Shown here piece after piece: positions 18,082 through 25,490 of a stretch of DNA of 64,000 nucleotides. This DNA comes from JAKVBH01 sp049800955. GTDB taxonomy: Bacteria > Pseudomonadota > Alphaproteobacteria > Rhodobacterales > Rhodobacteraceae. The notes beneath the pieces were generated by a model. The model worked only from the letters and a program-made list of their open reading frames with translations, was not told where the DNA came from and ran no database searches. A program made the translations under genes and the position numbers. Positions within the stretch are counted from its first letter, which is position 1, and every line of letters begins with the position of its first letter. The stretch covers positions 682,001 through 746,000 of the forward strand of contig NZ_JBNAGA010000002.1 of assembly GCF_049800955.1 (NCBI RefSeq). The letters are read 5' to 3'.

Positions 18082-18102
18082 TTACATACACAATGCATGT
18101 AA
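18082..18102. promoter_or_regulatory. TetR operator candidate 2
   Basis: TTACATACACAATGCATGTA is a second copy of the same palindrome, offset by 34 bp, ending 16 bp before the VOC start codon and so overlapping its likely transcription start. Confidence 0.65.
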
Positions 18103-18117
18103 ATGAAGGAGATCAAA

Positions 18118-18543
18118 ATGCGTGTGACCCAATACTACCCCGTGATCCAGTCCGATGCCGTTGCGGAGACGGCGGAATTCTACAAAAGGCACTTTGGCTT
18201 TCGTGCCGCTTTCGAGGCGGATTGGTATGTGCATCTGCAAAGCGAAGCTGATCCATCGGTCAATCTTGCGGTTTTGAAATCAGATCACGAGACCATCCCT
18301 GAAGAGGCGCGCGGCGCGTCTCGCGGCATGATCCTCAATTTTGAGGTTGAGGATATTGATGCGGTGGATCAGCGGCTCCGGTCTGAGGGTGTGCCCCTCG
18401 CGAAGCCATTGGTCAGTGAACCTTTTGGCCAGCGTCATGCCATCTACAGGGATCCGAACGGGGTCCTGATCGATGTCATTACACCGATCCCGCCCTCGGC
18501 GGAGTTCCTCGCACAATATGCCGCTGATGCGGTGCCGGCCTGA
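18118..18543 (+). CDS. VOC/glyoxalase-fold protein
   Basis: 141 aa from the ATG at 18118, with AAGGAG 8 bases upstream. The N-terminal half begins with a VOC strand and FYKRHFGFRAAFEADWYVHL; the second half has ILNFEVEDIDAVDQRLRSEG and FGQRHAIYRDPNGVLIDVIT. These fit bleomycin-resistance/dioxygenase-type VOC proteins, usually metal-dependent or ligand-binding. Expression is probably controlled by the adjacent TetR protein. Substrate unknown. Confidence 0.88.
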   Translation: MRVTQYYPVIQSDAVAETAEFYKRHFGFRAAFEADWYVHLQSEADPSVNLAVLKSDHETIPEEARGASRGMILNFEVEDIDAVDQRLRSEGVPLAKPLVSEPFGQRHAIYRDPNGVLIDVITPIPPSAEFLAQYAADAVPA

Positions 18544-18563
18544 TGGCAGGCCGCTGGATTGAT

Positions 18564-18947
18564 CTAGCCGGTGGCAGGGGTGTCCTGACTGACGAGGTTG
18601 ATCCAGCCGCTCCCGTCTCGTTCCCAGATGGAGCTCACATACATCGTCTCAGATGTGTCCCGACCGATCCGCTGGAATGTCGCGCGGTACATAAACACTA
18701 CGTGTTGGGGCCCCAAACGGCGGATTTGGCAGGCGTCCAATGAAAACCGCGCCAATGTGGGGCCATGGGAGAGCTGTCCCACGTGATCGGCTTTTCCGGC
18801 GAAACCTGTCTCATAGATGCCAATGAAATCGGGGTGCAGCGCAGCAGCGTCTGCTTGTGCGTCACCCCGTACAAGCGCGTCCCAGACGCGGGTTTCGCAG
18901 GCCTTTATCTCAGCCAGCAGTGAAGCGTCTTCCTGGGCCATGGGCAT
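18564..18947 (-). CDS. DUF4440/SnoaL-like (NTF2-fold) protein
   Basis: 127 aa, with a second possible start at 18941. The start LLAEIKACETRVWDALVRGD and the pattern AAALHPDFIGIYETGFAG are typical of small NTF2-fold DUF4440 proteins. The C-terminus contains YVSSIWERDGSGWINLVS. It begins 3 bp after the ugpC stop on the same strand, so it may be the last gene of the ugp operon, but its function is unknown and the linkage may be incidental. Confidence 0.75.
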   Translation of the reverse strand: MPMAQEDASLLAEIKACETRVWDALVRGDAQADAAALHPDFIGIYETGFAGKADHVGQLSHGPTLARFSLDACQIRRLGPQHVVFMYRATFQRIGRDTSETMYVSSIWERDGSGWINLVSQDTPATG

Positions 18948-18949
18948 CG

Positions 18950-19996
18950 CTAGCAGCGCAACCCCGTCTGAGCGTCAAACACATGGGCTGCGTCCGGTGC
19001 GAAGGAGAACCGCATCGTGCGTTCATCGCCAAGGACATGCACGCCGGGGAGGCTGACCGTAAAGGTCTCTTGCGTGTCGGGTTGCGTACCATGCAGCAGC
19101 GTATTGGCCCCAAGGGGTTCCGCCATTTTCACTTCAAGCGCCAGCGGGCCTGCCGCATCAAGCGCCATGTGTTCCGGGCGAATGCCCAGTTTGACGGGGC
19201 CGTCGGGCGCATCTGTCGGAGCGACAGCAGTCTCACCCAAGAGCACCTGACCGGCGCGCGCCTGTGCGTCCATGATATTCATGGCGGGGCTGCCGATGAA
19301 TTGCGCGGCAAAGAGGGTGCGCGGCGTCTCGTAGACTTCCAGAGGTGTGCCAATCTGCTCGGCCACGCCGCCATTCATGACGATCATGCGGTCGGCCATG
19401 GTCATGGCTTCAACCTGATCATGGGTCACGTAGAGCGATGTGATGCCCAGTTTGGATTGCAGCTCCTTGATCTCCAGCCGCATCTGCACGCGCAGCTTCG
19501 CGTCGAGATTGGAGAGCGGCTCATCAAAGAGGAACACGGCTGGTTCGCGCACGATGGCGCGCCCCATGGCCACACGCTGGCGTTGGCCGCCGGAGAGCTG
19601 TTTGGGCTTGCGATCAAGGAGCGGCTCCAGCTGCAAGAGCTTTGCCGCGGCAACAACCTTCGCCTCAATTTGATCTTTGGGCAGGCCCGCGATCTTGAGC
19701 CCGTAGCCCATATTCTGGCGCACCGACATATGCGGATAGAGCGCATAGTTCTGAAAGACCATGGCGATATCGCGATCCATCGGCTCCTTGTCATTGGCGC
19801 GGCTCTCGCCAATCAGAATGTCACCGGATGTCACGGTCTCGAGCCCGGCCACCATGCGCAGCAGCGTGGACTTGCCGCAGCCGGACGGGCCCACGATGAC
19901 GATGAACTCGCCATCCGCGATGTCCGTTGAGATGCCGTGGATGACATCTGTCTGCCCGAAGCTCTTTGTGATGTTTTTGAGGGAGACTGTCGCCAT
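18950..19996 (-). CDS. ugpC: sn-Glycerol-3-phosphate ABC transporter ATP-binding protein
   Basis: 348 aa from the ATG at 19996 (MATVSLKNITKSFGQTDVIH). Walker A is GPSGCGKST, the signature LSGGQRQRVAMGRA and Walker B VFLFDEPLSNLDA, followed by the switch His in THDQVEAMTMADR. The C-terminal TOBE/OB-like regulatory region (LGIRPEHM) marks the UgpC/MalK class. It is the ATPase of the operon that also carries ugpB, ugpA and ugpE, which fixes the assignment. Confidence 0.92.
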   Translation of the reverse strand: MATVSLKNITKSFGQTDVIHGISTDIADGEFIVIVGPSGCGKSTLLRMVAGLETVTSGDILIGESRANDKEPMDRDIAMVFQNYALYPHMSVRQNMGYGLKIAGLPKDQIEAKVVAAAKLLQLEPLLDRKPKQLSGGQRQRVAMGRAIVREPAVFLFDEPLSNLDAKLRVQMRLEIKELQSKLGITSLYVTHDQVEAMTMADRMIVMNGGVAEQIGTPLEVYETPRTLFAAQFIGSPAMNIMDAQARAGQVLLGETAVAPTDAPDGPVKLGIRPEHMALDAAGPLALEVKMAEPLGANTLLHGTQPDTQETFTVSLPGVHVLGDERTMRFSFAPDAAHVFDAQTGLRC

Positions 19997-20000
19997 GGGA

Positions 20001-20855
20001 TTATTTCTCGCTATCGACAAGGCCGCGGACAAAGAGCTTTTGCATCGACACCACGACGATCACCGGCGGGATCATCGCAAGGATCGACGTGGCCATGATC
20101 ACCGGCCAATCCGCCACATCATCGCCAGAGGGGAACATCTGTTTGATGCCCATGACGATGGTGTTCATCTCGGGATCGGTGGTGATGAGGAGCGGCCAGA
20201 GATATTGGTTCCAGCCATAGATAAAGAGGATCACGAAGAGCGCAGCAATATTGGTGCGGCTCATGGGAACCACGATATCAATGAAAAAGCGCATCGGGCG
20301 CGCTCCATCGACACGCGCGGCCTCGGCCAGCTCATCGGGGATGGTCAGGAAGAATTGCCGGAAGAGGAACGTCGCTGTGGCGGATGCGATCAGTGGAAAG
20401 ATCAGGCCGGAATAGCTGTTGAGCATGCCAAAACCCGCCACGACCTCGAAGGTCGGCACAATGCGCACTTCCACGGGCAACATCAGCGTGATGAAGATCA
20501 TCCAGAAGAAGGTCTGACGGCCCGGAAAGCGAAAGTAGACAATGGCAAAGGCCGACAGGAGCGAGATCACGATCTTGCCCACTGCAATGCCAATCGCCAT
20601 GATCAGCGAGTTGAACAGCATCGTGGCTACGGGCACGTTCACTCCCGAAAAGAGTGCGGCCGAGTAGTTTTCCCAAAACTGATCTCCGGGCAGGAGCGGC
20701 ATGGGCGGCGAGACGATCTCGGGCTGCGTGACGGTCGAGGCCACAAAAGCCAGCCAGATCGGAAAGAAGATCACCAAAACGCCCAGGATCATCATCACAT
20801 GGGTGAGCCAGATCCCAAGTCCGCGTTTTTCGACCATGCCGTTTTGCTGGGCCAT
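20001..20855 (-). CDS. ugpE: sn-Glycerol-3-phosphate ABC transporter permease
   Basis: 284 aa, six membrane segments, with the EAA loop ELAEAARVDGARPMRFFIDI (MalG/UgpE class). The C-terminus QKLFVRGLVDSEK is typical of this class. The start overlaps the ugpA stop by one base, and the stop lies 4 bp before ugpC, so the genes are translationally coupled. Confidence 0.92.
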   Translation of the reverse strand: MAQQNGMVEKRGLGIWLTHVMMILGVLVIFFPIWLAFVASTVTQPEIVSPPMPLLPGDQFWENYSAALFSGVNVPVATMLFNSLIMAIGIAVGKIVISLLSAFAIVYFRFPGRQTFFWMIFITLMLPVEVRIVPTFEVVAGFGMLNSYSGLIFPLIASATATFLFRQFFLTIPDELAEAARVDGARPMRFFIDIVVPMSRTNIAALFVILFIYGWNQYLWPLLITTDPEMNTIVMGIKQMFPSGDDVADWPVIMATSILAMIPPVIVVVSMQKLFVRGLVDSEK

Positions 20856-21736
20856 CAGTAATGCACCCGCTTTTCGACGTATTTGAACTGGATCACCGTC
20901 AAAAGCCCCACGACGAAGAGCAGGATGACCGACTGTGCCGAGGATGATCCGAGGTCCTGACCCACGAAGCCATCGGAGAAGACCTTGTAGACCAGAATGG
21001 TTGTGGATTGCTGCGGCCCGCCCGCGGTGATCGTGTGGATGACCCCGAAGGTTTCAAAGAAGGCGTAAACGACGTTCACAACCAGCAGGAAGAAGGCAGT
21101 GGGCGTGATCAAGGGCAGGACGATTGTAAAGAAACGCCGCCAGAAATGCGCCCCGTCAATCGCCGCCGCCTCAATGACAGAGCGGGGCACGGATTGCAGA
21201 GCGGCAAAGAAGAAGAGGAAGTTGTAGCTGATGCGGCCCCAGGCAGAGGCCACGACGACGAGGCCCATGGCCTCCCCCCCGTTCAATACATGGTTCCAAT
21301 CATAGCCCAGCTGGCCCAGATACCATGAGATCACTCCCACACGGGTGTTGAACATGAAGAGCCACAAGACACCGGCCACCGCTGGTGCGACGGCATAGGG
21401 CCAGATCAGCATGGTCCGATAGACGCCCGAACCTTTGATGAGCCGGTCCGCGATGACCGCGAGAAAGAGCGCGGGGATCATGGAGCACAGGGTGACGAGA
21501 ATCGAGAAGACAGCCGTGGTCAGAAAGGACGCGCGGTAGAAGGGATCGGAGAGCAAGAACTCGAAATTACCCAAGCCCACAAATTTGGACGACAGGCCAA
21601 ACGGGTCCGGGATGAAGAGCGATTGCCAAACGGCTTGAGCGGCGGGGTAGAAGAAAAACACCGCCGAGATCAGCACTTGTGGTGCGATCAATGCGAGGGG
21701 CAACATCCAGCCGCGAAAGGTGACACGTTTTTCCAT
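20855..21736 (-). CDS. ugpA: sn-Glycerol-3-phosphate ABC transporter permease
   Basis: 293 aa with about six membrane segments (first at about 11-30) and the EAA loop SVIEAAAIDGAHFWRRFFTI. It contains FFFYPAAQAVWQSLFIPDPF and VYAFFETFGVIHTITAGGPQ, which are conserved in UgpA-type permeases. It pairs with UgpE to form the inner-membrane channel. A small membrane-protein gene separates it from ugpB. Confidence 0.92.
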   Translation of the reverse strand: MEKRVTFRGWMLPLALIAPQVLISAVFFFYPAAQAVWQSLFIPDPFGLSSKFVGLGNFEFLLSDPFYRASFLTTAVFSILVTLCSMIPALFLAVIADRLIKGSGVYRTMLIWPYAVAPAVAGVLWLFMFNTRVGVISWYLGQLGYDWNHVLNGGEAMGLVVVASAWGRISYNFLFFFAALQSVPRSVIEAAAIDGAHFWRRFFTIVLPLITPTAFFLLVVNVVYAFFETFGVIHTITAGGPQQSTTILVYKVFSDGFVGQDLGSSSAQSVILLFVVGLLTVIQFKYVEKRVHY

Positions 21737-21746
21737 CTCATCGCCC

Positions 21747-22151
21747 TCAGATCATGGCGAGCACAAAGGCGAGAAGGGCAAGGCCCGCGAGACCTGCGGC
21801 GATGCGCCAGGGCGTCTTTACCCCGGTGACGTTTTCCGTCTCGCGCCCGGCCAGTGCGATACCGCCACCTGCGATACTCGTGGCCAGAACGATGGCGATT
21901 TTGCCCCAGGTTACATCGAGGCGCACAACAAAGATGGCCAAGGCGGCAATCAACAGGCTCAGCGCCACCAGTGCCACGCCGAGACAACGGTAATGTGCTT
22001 TCATGATTTGCAGAGCGGTCGGGCTCAGGGTCTCCGCTTTGAGCATCTCCGCATGATACTCCATCAAAGGGGACGCTGTGAGGTATTTCGCCGCCATGGC
22101 CAGAACCCCCAGAGCGGTCAGCAGGTTGAGAATAACTGCGAACATCAGCAT
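21747..22151 (-). CDS. Small four-helix membrane protein within the ugp operon
   Basis: 134 aa from the Met at 22151; a second Met lies 6 bp on. Four hydrophobic segments are visible (about 2-21, 53-75, 80-97, 112-132), with a cytoplasmic or periplasmic loop YHAEMLKAETLSPTALQIMK. I do not recognise the family. It sits 10 bp before ugpA and after ugpB on the same strand, so it should be co-transcribed with the transporter. An accessory role in glycerol-3-phosphate transport is only inference. Confidence 0.6.
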   Translation of the reverse strand: MLMFAVILNLLTALGVLAMAAKYLTASPLMEYHAEMLKAETLSPTALQIMKAHYRCLGVALVALSLLIAALAIFVVRLDVTWGKIAIVLATSIAGGGIALAGRETENVTGVKTPWRIAAGLAGLALLAFVLAMI

Positions 22152-22183
22152 GGATTGTCCCCCAAAATGCAGCGCTGAAAACA

Positions 22184-22227
22184 CCCCTCTTGAGGGGACC
22201 CACCCCGGCGCGCGCCGGGATGGGCTT
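22184..22227. terminator. Strong hairpins between ugpB and the downstream ugp genes
   Basis: The perfect 16-bp palindrome CCCGGCGCGCGCCGGG (22204-22219) is extended by flanking CCCA/TGGG. A second palindrome, CCCCTCTTGAGGGG, lies at 22184-22197. Their place directly after ugpB suggests attenuation or 3'-end protection that raises ugpB mRNA above that of the permease genes. Confidence 0.6.
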
Positions 22228-22245
22228 TGTCAGACGGTGATGGGC

Positions 22246-23556
22246 CTAGCGATTGGCGGATTCGAACCGGCGCAGGAGTGCGTCGCCGCGCTCTTTGGCG
22301 CTGTCCATTGCTTCCTGAGCGGTCTTGTCGCCCGCCCAGATCGCTTCGAGCTCTTCGTCAATGATCCCCCGGATCTGGTCGAAGGAGCCAAGACGCAGGC
22401 CTTTGGAATTGGCGGTGGGCTCTTTCGCCGTCATCTGGATCACAGCGATGTCGGTGCCCGGGTTGGCATCATAGAACCCGGCTGCGCGTGTCGCGTCACC
22501 CGCCTCGGCGGTGATCGGCAGATAGCCCGTATCCTGGTGCCATTGCGCCTGCACGTCGGAGGAGGACAGGAAGCTCATGAACTCGCCAACGCCCTTGTAT
22601 TCCTCCGCTTCATGGCCTGCCATGATCCAGAGCGACGCCCCGCCGATGATCGTGTTTTGCGGCTCATCGGTGACGGCTTTCCAATAGGGCAGAGGGCGCA
22701 CTTCGAAATCGAACTCCGCCTCTGCCTTGATGCCGGCATACCCCGCAGAGCTCTCGGTAAAGAGCGCGCATTCGCCCGCCCGGAAATTCGCGCCGCCCTC
22801 GTTGCGGCGGCCCGTGTAGATGAACTTGCCGTCCTGCGCCCATTCCTGCATGGCCGACAGATGCGCAACCTGCGCCGGGCCATTGAGCATCAATTCCGTG
22901 TCGAGCCCGGCAAAGCCGTTGTCTTTGCTGGCGAAGGGCACGTTGTGATAGGCGGAGAAGTTCTCAAGGTGGATCCAGCTTTGCCACGCTGTCACAAGCG
23001 GGCAATCCTCGCCGCCTGCTTTGAGTGCGTCCAGCGCAGAGCCCACATTCTCCCACGTGGAGAGATCCATGTCGGGATCGACGCCCGCGGCCTCAAACGC
23101 ATCGCGATTGACCCAGAGCACAGGCGTGGACGAGTTGAACGGCAGGGACAGCATGTCGCCATCTGTGGTGGTGTAGTAGCCTTTAACAGAGCCGATATAG
23201 GCATCGGGATCAAAGGTCGCTCCGCTCTCGGCCATCACCTCATAGACCGGGCGCACAGCACCTGCGGCGGACATCATCGTGGCGGTGCCGACTTCGAAGA
23301 CCATCAGGATATGAGGCTGCTCCTGCGCGCGAAACGCGGCGATCCCTGCGTTGAGTGTCTCGGAGTAGTTGCCCTTGTGGCTTTGCACGACCTTGTAGTC
23401 GCTTTGGCCCGCGTTGAAGGCATCGACCTGTGCTGCCACAAGCTCGCCCAGACGGCCCGTAAAGGCATGCCAGAATTGTATTTCCGTTTGAGCGCTTGCC
23501 GCCACAGGCGACAGGATTGTGGACGCGGCGAGCGCGCCGATCAGTGTCTTTTTCAT
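22246..23556 (-). CDS. ugpB: sn-Glycerol-3-phosphate-binding protein
   Basis: 436 aa from the ATG at 23556, preceded by GGAGGAAAT. The signal peptide MKKTLIGALAASTILSPVAA precedes SAQTEIQFWHAFTGRLGE. The stretch EQPHILMVFEVGTATMM and the later LPYWKAVTDEPQNTIIGGAS are characteristic of UgpB. It captures glycerol-3-phosphate (and possibly phosphodiesters) in the periplasm. It is the first gene of the operon; an inverted repeat lies 31 bp before the start. Confidence 0.93.
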   Translation of the reverse strand: MKKTLIGALAASTILSPVAASAQTEIQFWHAFTGRLGELVAAQVDAFNAGQSDYKVVQSHKGNYSETLNAGIAAFRAQEQPHILMVFEVGTATMMSAAGAVRPVYEVMAESGATFDPDAYIGSVKGYYTTTDGDMLSLPFNSSTPVLWVNRDAFEAAGVDPDMDLSTWENVGSALDALKAGGEDCPLVTAWQSWIHLENFSAYHNVPFASKDNGFAGLDTELMLNGPAQVAHLSAMQEWAQDGKFIYTGRRNEGGANFRAGECALFTESSAGYAGIKAEAEFDFEVRPLPYWKAVTDEPQNTIIGGASLWIMAGHEAEEYKGVGEFMSFLSSSDVQAQWHQDTGYLPITAEAGDATRAAGFYDANPGTDIAVIQMTAKEPTANSKGLRLGSFDQIRGIIDEELEAIWAGDKTAQEAMDSAKERGDALLRRFESANR

Positions 23557-23586
23557 ATTTCCTCCCATGCACCGGCTTGGTGCTTT

Positions 23587-23603
23587 GTCATGAAACACAT
23601 GAC
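23587..23603. promoter_or_regulatory. Inverted repeat in the ugpB promoter region
   Basis: GTCATG-AAACA-CATGAC, 31 bp upstream of the ugpB start. It is a plausible regulator site. It only partly resembles a Pho box, so no regulator is named. Confidence 0.4.
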
Positions 23604-23679
23604 GCGTCTTTACTGCGCATCTTGTGATGGTTGTGTGACACTCGAACGATACACCCTGACGGATCGTTGGCAAGACATC

Positions 23680-24678
23680 TCAGCAATACCGTTCGGGCCC
23701 GATCCATTGCGCCTCGGAATAGCGATCGCCATGGGCCCAGCCCACGGGCAGGATCGCATCGATCCGCGCCAGATCATTTGCGCTGAGCGAAAGATCGGCG
23801 CCGTCCATGCATTCGTGGAAATGCGAGACATGACGGGTGCCGGGGATCGGGATGACATGCTCGCCCCGCGTCAGAAGCCACGCGATGGAGAGCGCTGCTG
23901 CGGAGGTGCCCATCTCGGCGGCCAATGCGCGGAAACCGGCCATGATCTCCAGATTGGCTTCGTAATTGGGCGTCATGAAGCGCGGGTTGTTCACGAGGAA
24001 AGGCAGGTCGGGCAACCGCTCGGCGGGGATCGGGTGATCGGTCAAAAGCGACCGGCCAACCGGTGAGAAGGCGACCATGGCGACGCCCAGCTCCGCGCAG
24101 GTCTGGACGAGGCCCAGATCGGGGAAGCGCGTGGACAGGGAGTATTCAGATTGCACGGCGGCAATGGGATAGGCGGCATTGGCCCGGCGCAGGGTTGAGG
24201 GGGCCACTTCCGAGAGGCCAATGGCGCGCGCCTTGCCCTTCTCTACCAAACGGCCGAGATGCTCGGCGGTCTCTTCTGGCGTAAAACGTGGATCGCGGCG
24301 GTGGGCGTAGAAGAGGTCCACACAGTCGATCCCCATCCGCTGCAGCGATGTGTCGAGTTCCGCCTCAAGATATTCGGGCGCATTGTTGAACACCCGCTCG
24401 CCGTCTTCGTCGCGCGCGATTGAGGCCTTGGTCGCAATGATGAAGCCCTCCCGCGCACCGGGATTGGCTTTGAGATAGGTGCCGATAGCCGTTTCCGATT
24501 TGCCCATGCCGTAGACATTGGCAGTGTCGAGATGGGTCACGCCGCGCTCGCGGCAGGCATTCAGGATGGCATGGCTCGCCGCCTCATCGGTGGGGCCATA
24601 CATGTCCGAGAACGACATGGCGCCATAGCCGACGCATCCAATCTCCGGGCCGTTTGCCCCCAGTGTACGTGTCTTCAT
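23680..24678 (-). CDS. Aldo/keto reductase
   Basis: 332 aa from the ATG at 24678, with AGGACATCAG upstream. It is a TIM-barrel AKR close to the YakC/auxin-induced group: MKTRTLGANGPEIGCVGYGA, HLDTANVYGMGKSE (catalytic Asp and Tyr), ATKAS (Lys) and FYAHRRD (His). The NADP-binding end has IPIPGTRHVSHFHECM. Substrate unknown. It ends 123 bp upstream of ugpB on the same strand, but a promoter-like gap suggests independent expression. Confidence 0.9.
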   Translation of the reverse strand: MKTRTLGANGPEIGCVGYGAMSFSDMYGPTDEAASHAILNACRERGVTHLDTANVYGMGKSETAIGTYLKANPGAREGFIIATKASIARDEDGERVFNNAPEYLEAELDTSLQRMGIDCVDLFYAHRRDPRFTPEETAEHLGRLVEKGKARAIGLSEVAPSTLRRANAAYPIAAVQSEYSLSTRFPDLGLVQTCAELGVAMVAFSPVGRSLLTDHPIPAERLPDLPFLVNNPRFMTPNYEANLEIMAGFRALAAEMGTSAAALSIAWLLTRGEHVIPIPGTRHVSHFHECMDGADLSLSANDLARIDAILPVGWAHGDRYSEAQWIGPERYC

Positions 24679-24816
24679 CTGATGTCCTGCGCTGTGTTGT
24701 GTTCCGCGTCTGGCCATCGTGCCTGCCTGCGCGCGGATTGTCGACGCCCGGCATGGGGCCTTGTCTTGGCGCAAGACAGGCGGTCAGATGTGATCTGGTG
24801 CACTGGAGGGCATGAG

Positions 24817-25236
24817 ATGCAAAATGAGGCTTCAAAAGAGGTCACGGGCGGGTGCCTGTGCGGAGCGTTGCGGTTTGTGGTGGGGGGGCAGCCCTACCGC
24901 GTGGGCCTGTGCCATTGCCTTGCGTGCCGCAAGCATCACGGCGCGCCGTTTCATGCCTCCGCTGTTTTCCCTCAGCAGGCCGTTACACTGACGCAGGGAA
25001 AACCGGGCGAGCACGAGGGCTGGGCTTTTTGCACGTTGTGCGGCGGCTCGGTCTTTGCGCAAAGTTGCGATGAGATCGAAGTGCATCTGGGCGCTTTGGA
25101 CGCGCCGGACCAGTTTCAACCGACCTATGAGCTCTGGACCTGCCGCCGCGAGGCATGGCTTTCGCCCGTTCCCGGCGCCCGGCAATATGAGCGCAACCGG
25201 ACTTCGTCGGGCCGCTCTGAGGCGCCCACGCTCTGA
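24817..25236 (+). CDS. GFA/CENP-V-family zinc protein
   Basis: 139 aa from the ATG at 24817, with GGAGGG upstream. Zinc-binding cysteines are in GGCLCGALRF, CHCLACRKHHGAPFHAS and FCTLCGG, the hallmark of glutathione-dependent formaldehyde-activating (GFA)-like proteins. Most such proteins are not true formaldehyde-activating enzymes, so the reaction is left open. It is divergent from the aldo/keto reductase with 138 bp between starts. Confidence 0.9.
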   Translation: MQNEASKEVTGGCLCGALRFVVGGQPYRVGLCHCLACRKHHGAPFHASAVFPQQAVTLTQGKPGEHEGWAFCTLCGGSVFAQSCDEIEVHLGALDAPDQFQPTYELWTCRREAWLSPVPGARQYERNRTSSGRSEAPTL

Positions 25237-25257
25237 CGGTTCGGCCCAGAGTGTGGG
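25225..25257 (+). terminator. Stem-loop overlapping the GFA stop codon
   Basis: CCCACGCTCTG and CAGAGTGTGGG form an 11-bp stem with one G-U pair, followed only by a short T stretch. It probably ends GFA transcription before the glucan operon. Confidence 0.5.
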
Positions 25258-25444
25258 AGCTTTCACCGGGAGTGCCGATTCTCCCGGGTCTGAACAGCGA
25301 GGCTGCTTGCTGCGTATGCAAGCGCCCGGTTTCGCGAAAAAAGTGCAAAACATGTGCTGCATGGTGCTCACTTGCGCCGCAGCGCGTATTTAACGCGTCA
25401 AAGGACTTGCGGAAGGGGCACAGGGTCAGGCAATGGGGGCTTGA

Positions 25445-25458
25445 TGTTAGGGCTAACA
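25445..25458. promoter_or_regulatory. LacI-type operator candidate before the alpha-glucan operon
   Basis: TGTTAGGGCTAACA has perfect arms and lies 33 bp before the alpha-glucosidase start. The form is like LacI-family operators (usually with a CG centre; here GG). A second inverted repeat, CGCGT-ATTTA-ACGCG, is at 25383-25397. Confidence 0.5.
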
Positions 25459-25490
25459 CGGCCTGCCAAAGCGATTTGAGGAGAAGACGG

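Noticed and set aside
23587..23603. Pho box before ugpB
   Set aside because: Only one half matches the CTGTCAT direct-repeat form; listed instead as an unassigned inverted repeat.
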